Assembly: GCA_029891385.1 (NCBI GenBank)
Contig: CM057225.1
Location: 77,649,887-77,713,886 of the forward strand
DNA length: 64,000 nt
Source: Erythroxylum novogranatense
Lineage: Eukaryota > Streptophyta > Magnoliopsida > Malpighiales > Erythroxylaceae
Reading direction: 5' to 3'
Numbering within the stretch: position 1 is the first letter of the stretch; every line of letters begins with the position of its first letter. Below, piece after piece: positions 57,314 through 64,000 of this stretch. Below the pieces are notes generated by a model, which saw only the letters and a list, made by a program, of their open reading frames with translations, did no database searches and was not told the origin of the DNA. The translations under genes and the position numbers were made by a program.

Positions 57314-59580
57314 TTAAGGACGACGACTCTTTAGTAGTTCTGTCATCATCTTTTTCAGATCATTCATCGTCTCCTTCATCTCATTGAATTCCCCGCGTAA
57401 TCTGCTGAGTTCATCTTGGGAGTCACTCGGTAAGGAGGATTGATCTTCATCTGCTGAGGGGGCAATGAACAAAATTGTAGTAGTATAAGCATCAGAGGTC
57501 GGACTGTACTCTTCATTAAGCACAATAGACGGTGGACGAATAAACGTATCAGCTTCAGGAAGATCTAAGTCAAATGGAGCAGGCAGCATCAGTAACTGTC
57601 TTCCTTGCAGGCGTAACGCTTCTGCTTGAATAGAAAGTGTATTAGATAGGGGTCTAATACGCAGAACTTTCTGAAAAAGCGATTCAGTGAATGTCCCTGT
57701 GATTATTCTTCCCCCCACTGGACAGTCTTCTTGCTTATCAGTATAGCTGCAACTCGCATCATCTTTATTTTATGTAGAAGCGCATGCCTCATTTATTTTC
57801 CTCAATTCTTCTGTTATTTCATCTGCGGACAAATCATCACTATCTTCTTTAGGAAATAGCTTCGATTTCCCCTTATTGAAATTCAATGGATATCGTGGCT
57901 GTATGTCCGGTATAACCTTTATTATAGTCTGTTCTGTGACTGGATAAATAGTGCACGGTCGAGAAGACATTTGAGTAGGGTATGGCCTTGTAGCAGCGTA
58001 CCTTAAAGTATCATAGAAGTTCCTTTCCTCTTCATTCAAAATGTTCCATGACTCACTATTTATCAAAATAGGTTGGAAGACAGCCTTTATTTGTCTTACG
58101 GGTTGGTCAAGATAGCGATTGCAGATTCTTCTTGTCACAATCTCAACCACCGACTTCAAGCTTATCCTTTCTTAAAAATTCAGAATAGTCATGAACGATC
58201 AGACTAGATTCAACAGATACTTCCACTGGTGTCCTCACTGAAGTTGAATCTGTTGTAACTTCAGGTTGATCATTAACAGGAGTAGTCTGAACCAGGTTAA
58301 GCTCCACTGGTTGGTTAACAGGATTTCCTAAACTCTGCTTTGCTCATTTGCTTTTTCTTTGAGCGGCATCAGAGATTTCTTTCTTCCGACTAACTTCCCT
58401 AGCAGTCTTCCGCACTGCCTCTGTTAGTCTTGAAGTTTTCTCCGCTTGACCTTTTTCTCTTCTGGCTTCCGCCTTTCTCTTCTTCTTGGTCTCCTTGGTT
58501 TTTCTGCCTGTATCCTCTTCCAGAATAGAGACTAAGGATCTTGTTTCTCTAGGTGCACCACATGGAGAGGATTGTGCTTCACTGCTCTTCTCGCATTCTT
58601 TTCTTCTTGTTGCCTCAAGTCCTAATCCTCGGTGATCTCTTTGCCTTCTTTGTAGCTTCACTTAGAAGACTTTCTCCTTGTCTTTTAGCGCACCTTGTTC
58701 ATCCTCTGGGATTGGCTTTCTTGATTTGAGGACTACTTTGTTTTATCGCTGGTCTTCCGACACTTTCCTTATTTCATCCGCAATAGATCTCATACTCACT
58801 TGAGCTTGTAACTTGAAGCGGAGTCTTCTTCCTCGCAGGCTCCCCTCGGTCCTTGTTCTTGTTGAAGAGTCGGCTTCTTCTTTCATCACCGCCTTCGCAC
58901 CCATTCGTCAGATGGTGTGTGCATCAATCTTACTCTTCACAGCATAGTCCTTCTATATCCTTGGTGTAGAAGGATACCGATTCATAAAATCCTTGTCAGA
59001 AGCATCCCATAAGGATAACTATTTGAATCCTTCATCCCCTTAATCATGTAATGAAAGATTAAGAAGGGTAAGTCTATGGGATTACGATTCAGCAGGTGGA
59101 ACAAACATTGTTCATCCAGAGTGGTCACCAAATGTCTTGAACCTGCTCTGGGTAGAATGCAATTAAACAAAATTGCATGAAGAACCCTAGCCTTCGGAAC
59201 CAAACTGGAGGTCTTCCTCTCCCATGGGTCATTGGCTCCATATAATTGTCTTGTGACATCTTCCTCTCTCATACCGACTTGAGACATCCATTCGGCCTTG
59301 GTAGAGAGGGTCTCACCAACTGACGGACAATCGGTCACCTTCTTTATTAACTCCTTAGTCACAACAACGAATATACCATCTACTGATGATACTACAGTGT
59401 TGTCTACTAGCTGAGCATTCTTCCAAAAATCGAAAACCTCGTTTGTGTATACTGGTTCTCGTACCTAAAAGAAGTTCCTCCAACCAGCTCTTACAATCTC
59501 TGCTTCCACATCCATACCATCATTCCTCAATGACTCGAAATCCACATGTCTTCTGAATATCATGGCTGCCTCCATTGTTT
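57314..59580 (-). pseudogene. Extra ORF of the copia derivative, copy A (putative plant transposon protein)
   Basis: N-terminal part 59580-58982: NDGMDVEAEIV, AGWRNFF, a stop, then REPVYTNEVFDFWKNAQLVD, SVDGIFVVVTKELIKKV, LVPKARVLHAILFNCILPRA, GSRHLVTTLDEQCLFHLLNR, NPIDLPFLIFHYMIKG and YGMLLTRI. This is the domain I know as the putative plant transposon protein (Transposase_32-like), of unknown activity. A Lys/Arg-rich middle follows (58661-58344), then a C-terminal part with VVEIVTRRI, INSESWNILNEEERNFYDTL, DIQPRYPLNF and, after one TAA (57770), VGGRIITGTF, VLRIRPLSNTLS, DLDLPEAD. It ends in a coiled-coil-like LRGEFNEMKETMNDLKKMM. It lies directly downstream of an RNase H tail. Copy B is 61195-63185. 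Confidence 0.75.
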
Positions 59581-59859
59581 CAGAACGAAAAACTAACTCT
59601 GGTAAGCTTTTTAGGGTTGGATGTTTGAGAGAATTGGGAAAGCAAAATGAACCGTCTGGAGATGAGAATAACCGTAATGATTTTGATTTTAGGCGACTTG
59701 TAGAGATATAGTCCGGAGTATTATAGAGTCATTAAAATCGTCGAGATTATCAAACTTTCCTCCACAACTTTCTTATGAGAGAAGTTACCAGCTGTACCTC
59801 ACTGTTTTTGACGCCGTTAGTTTTGTCGTTACTTTTGCTCGACTGTTCACTTAACATAA
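59581..59859 (-). other. Spacer between RNase H tail and extra ORF, copy A
   Basis: No gene. Near-identical to 63186-63460 in copy B. It would be the leader of the extra ORF if that is made from its own RNA. Confidence 0.5.
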
Positions 59860-60085
59860 CCATTATGACATTGCGTCTGATTTTCTGAAACCGTTCTTCA
59901 CTTAATGGTTTTGTGAACATGTCCGCCATCGATACTGCTTCGATGAATCAGACGCACCACCTTCCTCTGAACATAGTCTCGTAAAGTGATGTCTGACTTC
60001 TATGTGCTTCACTCTTGAATGCTGAATCGGATTCTTTGACAGATTGATTGCACTGGTGTTGTCGCAATAGATTGGAGTAACATAT
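59860..60085 (-). pseudogene. Copia RNase H tail, copy A
   Basis: Minus reading: [32 protein letters not shown], then after small shifts [12 protein letters not shown] and VKNGF. CDNTSAI and KHIE.RHHF are standard copia RNase H. The reading starts abruptly: LTR minisatellite is fused to it at about 60085, so everything between LTR and RNase H is gone. Confidence 0.8.
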
Positions 60086-60967
60086 GCGTCTGTTTTTGGC
60101 TTTCGTCTGCTTTTCTACTTCGTCTCTTTTTTTCTTTCTCCGTCTCCTTTTCTACTTCGTCTGTTTTTTATTCTCCGTCTATTTTTCTACTTCGTCTGTT
60201 TTTCATTATCCGTCTGTTTTTCTACTTAATACAATGGAAATCTTAAACTTTTATTTTTTATTACGTGAATTTTCTGACCCAATCTTCTGATGCAATATTT
60301 TATCTTCTGTCTTCGCGCGATATACACGCAATCTTCTGACCCAATCTTCTGATGCAATATTTTGTCGGTAGGCGGGCCGCTTCTTTTTTTAACCTCTGCA
60401 GCCTATCTCTGCATTTACTTTCTCGTAAAAGTATTTAAATGCTTGTTACAGTAAAATAGCTCTCGCCTAAATTTGCACTTAATGCTTTTACGATCACTTT
60501 TTCTCACGTTGTCTAACTTTGCAATCTTTGACTTCGACTTGTATTTATAGCCTTCGTCTCCAACTGCTTCTTAATTTTGTTTCTTAAATCTTTAAAGAAA
60601 CGGTTAATCAATTGAGTTCAGAATTAACTCGAATTGACTTTTAAGGCCCGCTTTGATTCTTCTCCTGCGTTTGTTATACGTGTCTTCGTCTGTTTTACTA
60701 TTTGCATCCGCGTTTGCTTTACTATTCGGGTCTGTGTCTGCTTTGTGTCTGCGTCTGCTTTGCTTAGCATTTGCTTTGTGTCTGTGTCTGCTTTGTTTAG
60801 CGTCTGCGTCTGCTTTGTTTAGCGTCGCTTTGTCTCAAGGCGTGCTTTGCTTAGTGTCTGCGTCGCTTTATTATCATCTGATTCCGCTTCACTTCATCTG
60901 TTCGTTTTTGTTTGTTCTTTTGTTATTCATCAAAATCATATCTAAGTAAAGTCATTTGTACTTAATA
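60086..60967 (-). repeat. Copia LTR with two minisatellites, between copies A and B
   Basis: LTR start (TATTAAGTACAAATGAC) at 60967, preceded on the minus strand by the purine run AAAAGGGGAGAT. The first minisatellite at about 60660-60870 has GTCTGCGTCTGCTTTG words; the second at 60090-60230 has CTACTTCGTCTGTTTTT words and meets the RNase H tail. 60290-60400 repeats CCAATCTTCTGATGCAATATTTT twice and resembles the CACGCAATCTTCTGA block of the 14-22 kb array. Confidence 0.65.
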
Positions 60968-61194
60968 ATCTCCCCTTTTGATAATAACAAATTATATATA
61001 AAAAACAAAATTACAAAGTTTTGAAGAAAACAAAACTTATCTTCAAGATTTCTTCTTTGACTTCTTCCTTTCTTCGCCTTGGTCCACATCTTCATTTCTC
61101 AACACCTCCTCTTTTCTCGCTCATTCTCTTCTCCCTTGTTCATTCTCTTCTTTTCTGCTCTTATTCTCCCCCTATTTGTTATAATAAAAAATGA
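60968..61194 (-). other. Polypurine tract and 3' untranslated part, copy B
   Basis: Minus strand GTTATTATCAAAAGGGGAG before the LTR start is a typical copia polypurine region. The rest is pyrimidine-rich on the plus strand, without a gene. Confidence 0.65.
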
Positions 61195-63185
61195 TTAACG
61201 ATGGTGGCTCTTTAGCAGTTCTATCATCATCTTCTTCAGATCATTCATCGTCTCCTTCATCTCATTAAATTCACCACGTAATCTGTTGAGTTCATTTGGT
61301 CGGTCAATCGACGAGGAGGCTTGATCAACATCTGCTGAGGGAGGAGTGAATGGGATTGAAGTAGTATAAGCATCTGATGTCAGAATGTATTCTTCATTTA
61401 TCTCAATCATTGGTGGACGAAAAAACGTTTCAGCTTCAGGAAGATCTAAGTCAAATAGAGCAGGCAGCATAAGCAACTGTCTTCCTTGCAAGGGTAATGC
61501 ATCTGCTTCAATAGACAGTGTATTAGACAGAGGTCTAATACGTAGAACTGTCTGAACAAGGAACTCAATAAATGTCCCTGTTATTACTCTTCCCCCCACT
61601 AGACAGCCTTCCTTCTTATCAAGATAGCCGCATTTCGCTTCATCTTTATTCTGTCTAGAAGCCAATTTTGACTTCCCCTTAGTCAAATCCCGAGGATATC
61701 TTGGTTGAATATCTGGTGCAACCTTTATTTTTGTGTTTTCAGTGATCGAAAAAATAGTACACGGTTTGCAGGGACGTTTTGAAGGGTATAGCTTAGTAAC
61801 AGCGTCCCTCAAAGCATCGTAGAAGATCTTTTCATCTTCTTTTAGTAATTCCCATGTGTTACTATTAATCAACATAGGTCGTACCACAGCAACTATCTTC
61901 TTTACTGGTTGAATACAGAATGCAATAGCAGTTCTCCTTCTGGTAACCACTTCCACCATTCTGATCTTCAGCGTCTGCTTTTGCAAAAACGATGATAGTT
62001 GTATACCATCGATAAGGTTCATCACTATCCGATTCGATTACGCCATTGCCTCTGTTGTGCTTCACTAGAATTCTCTGAACCAGATTTGCTCCAATGGTTC
62101 TTCCCGTTGAGTAATAGGGGTTTCAACGCGCTCGCTGCTTTCGCTTTCTTTTCTATTTGAGCAAAGATCAACGCTTTCTTTCTCTCGACTAACTTCCCCA
62201 GCAGTTGACACGGTCTTCTTTCGAATCCTCAGTGATCTCTTTGCCTTCTTTGTAATTTCACTTAAAAGACTTTCTCCTTGTCTTTTTGGTGCACCTTCTT
62301 CTGTCATTCGGGATTGGCTTGCTTCGATTCGAGGACTCGCCTGTTTTATTAGCGGTCTTCCAATCATTCTTCTTAATTCATCCGCAGGCGATCTCGTACT
62401 CACTTGAGGTCGAGAACTTGAAGCGCGAGTCACCTTTAAAACATGCTCCCCCTCAGTCCTAGTTCTCCTTGAAGAGTCGAATTCTTCTTTGATTACAGTC
62501 GTTACACCCATTCGCCGTATTGAGATTGAATCAATCTTACTCTTCACAGTTACAATCCTTCTATGTCCTCGATGTAGGACGACTCCGGATTTCTTAAAAA
62601 TCCTTGTAAGCAACATACCGTAAGGATAGCTATTTGTATCCTTCTCCCCTTAATCATGTAGTCAAAGATTAAGAAGGGTAAGTCGATGGGATTGCGATTT
62701 AGCAGGTAAAACAAGCATTGTTCGTCCAACATAGTCACCAAATGCCTTGAACCCGCTCTGGGTAAAATGCAATTAAACAGAATTGCATGGAGAATCCTCG
62801 CCTTGGGAACCAAACTAGAGGTCTTCCTCTCCCATGGATCATTGGCTCCATATAATTGTCTTCTGACATCTTCCTCTCTCATACCGACTTGGTATATCCA
62901 TCCGGCCTTGGTAGAGAGGGTCTCACCAACTGACGGACAATCGGTCACCTTCTTTATTAACTCCTTAGTCACAACAACGGATATACCATCTACTGATGAT
63001 ACTACAGTGTTGTCTACTAGCTGAGCATTCTTCCAAAAATCGAAAACCTCGTTTGTGTATACCGGTTCTTGTACCTCAAAGAAGTTCCTCCAACCTGCTA
63101 TTACAATATCTGCTTCCACATCCATACCATCATTCCTTAATGACTCCAAATCCAAATGTTTTCCGAATATCATGGCTGGCTCCAT
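61195..63185 (-). pseudogene. Extra ORF of the copia derivative, copy B (putative plant transposon protein)
   Basis: Best copy; about 660 codons in three open stretches. 63185-62640: MEPAMIFGKHLDLESLRNDG, AGWRNFFEVQEPVYTNEVFD, TKELIKKVTDCPSVGETL, ARILHAILFNCILPRAGSRH and PIDLPFLIFDYM. A frame shift near 62640 is absent from copy A. 62616-62065: MLLTRIF, then a basic region (RPLIKQASPR, KKAKRSLRIRKK) that could be a nuclear signal. 62025-61195: EVVTRRRTAIAF, INSNTWELLKEDEKIFYDAL, PCTIFSITENTKIKV, VGGRVITGTF, VLRIRPLSNTLSIEADALPL and DLDLPEAETF. It ends in a Leu/Met heptad-like stretch LRGEFNEMKETMNDLKKMMI, a likely oligomerisation coil. N-terminal domain as in copy A; activity unknown. Confidence 0.77.
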
Positions 63186-63460
63186 TGTTTCATAACGAAA
63201 AACTGACTCTCGTAAGCTTTTTAGGGTTGGATGTTTGAGAGAATTGGGAAAGCAAAATGAATCGTCGCGAGATGAGAATGACCGTAATGATTTTGCTTTT
63301 AGACTACTTGTAGAGATATAGTCCGGTGTGTTATAGAGTCATTAAAATCCTCGAGATTATCATACTTTCCCTCCACAACTTTCTTGTGAGAGAAGTTACC
63401 AGCTGTAGCTCACTGTTTCTGACGCCGTTAGTTTTGTCGTTACTTTAGCTCGATTGTTCA
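63186..63460 (-). other. Spacer between RNase H tail and extra ORF, copy B
   Basis: No gene. Almost the same as 59581-59859, with only scattered differences. Confidence 0.5.
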
Positions 63461-63700
63461 CTTAACATAACCATGTGGACATTGCGTCTGATCTTCTGAA
63501 ACCGTTCTTCACTTAATGGTTTTGTGAACATGTCTGCCTACTGATACTCTGTTTCGATGAACTGTAGACGCACCACCTTCCTCTGAACATAGTCTTTCAG
63601 AAAGTGATGTCTGACTTCTATGTGCTTCATTCCTGAATGCTGAATCGGATTCTTTGACAGATTGATTGCACTAGTGTTGTCGTAATAGATTGGAGTAACA
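63461..63700 (-). pseudogene. Copia RNase H tail, copy B
   Basis: Minus reading: [40 protein letters not shown] and then [13 protein letters not shown] with small shifts. The catalytic-region Cys-Asp-Asn reads Tyr-Asp-Asn. It is fused to LTR minisatellite at about 63700, at the same join (GACGCA.ATGTTACTCC) as copy A. Confidence 0.8.
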
Positions 63701-63949
63701 TGTGCGTCTATTTTTGGCTTCCATCTGCTTTTCTACTTCGTCTGTTTTTTTCTTTCTCCGTCTCTTTTTCTACTTCGTCTATTTTTTATTCTCCGTCTGT
63801 TTTTCTACTTCGTCTGTTTTTTATTATCCGTCTGTTTTTCTACTTAGTCTGTTTTTCTTTCTCCGTTTGTCTTTCTTTCTCCGTCTGTTTTTCTACTGAG
63901 TATTTGTTCTTAATCAAAATCATAAATGTGAAGTCATTTTGACTTAACA
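63701..63949 (-). repeat. 5' LTR start and minisatellite of copy B
   Basis: Minus LTR start TGTTAAGTCAAAATGACTTC at 63949, then a minisatellite (63720-63897) alternating CTACTTCGTCTGTTTTT and TTCTCCGTCTGTTTTT words. It is followed to the right by GATGGTTCATC and not by a polypurine tract, so 63949 is probably the true outer end of this element. Confidence 0.65.
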
Positions 63950-64000
63950 GATGGTTCATCACCTTCTAATGTTATTGTTATTTGCAATATCAGTTTCTAA
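63950..64000. other. Flank right of the copia derivative
   Basis: 51 bp of unassigned sequence beginning GATGGTTC. The first five bases would be the target duplication if an intact left end exists. Confidence 0.4.

Overview
This is plant nuclear DNA. The evidence is a spliced two-exon gene with GT-AG borders and a telo-box promoter, a relic of a TIR-NBS-LRR disease-resistance gene (a class typical of dicots), and plant-type LINE, Ty3/gypsy, Ty1/copia and Helitron sequences. I cannot name the species. The window is AT-rich, repeat-dominated and heterochromatin-like, and holds only one plausible intact host gene.

Layout. 1-4511: a gypsy integrase relic, a 3-kb LINE relic (ORF1 and endonuclease, minus strand) and a separate 5'-truncated LINE tail (RNase H, plus strand) bounded by a perfect 16-bp target duplication. 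4690-5003: an ACCGG-rich terminal-inverted-repeat MITE. 5142-6055 (minus): a two-exon gene for a short acidic, probably mitochondrial protein. 6272-22213: five head-to-tail copies of a non-coding unit of about 1.86 kb. The first copy is split by a 6.65-kb LTR element (6962-13610, duplication TCTTT) whose internal region is only 233 bp. 22214-25250: a resistance-gene scrap joined to a copia tail, then tandem copia-LTR pieces. About 25.3-54.83 kb: one Helitron (RepHel transposase-helicase, then a multi-exon RPA-like gene) carrying two nested elements. These are a 9.58-kb copia element (30413-39988, duplication GATTA) inside the helicase and an 11.95-kb LARD-type element (42392-54345, LTRs of 4.19 kb, duplication GATCT) inside the RPA-like gene. 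54.83-64.0 kb: minus-strand pieces of one copia family, including two tandem copies of a derivative in which a short RNase H tail is followed by a long extra ORF of the 'putative plant transposon protein' type.

How the parts relate. The LARD and the 6.65-kb element share LTR ends, primer-binding site and leader, so they are non-autonomous relatives. Their 3' ends look like those of Tekay/Del gypsy elements, which would supply the enzymes. The copia family at 23-25 kb and 55-64 kb shares an LTR start (TGTTAAGTCA) and an LTR-borne minisatellite built on a GCAGACGAAGTT-like core. A related minisatellite occurs in every unit of the 14-22 kb array, linking the array to that family.

Caution on breaks. 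Differences between duplicate copies pile up at CAG/CTG and CCGG sites and in homopolymers, so some frameshifts here may be read errors and not biological decay.
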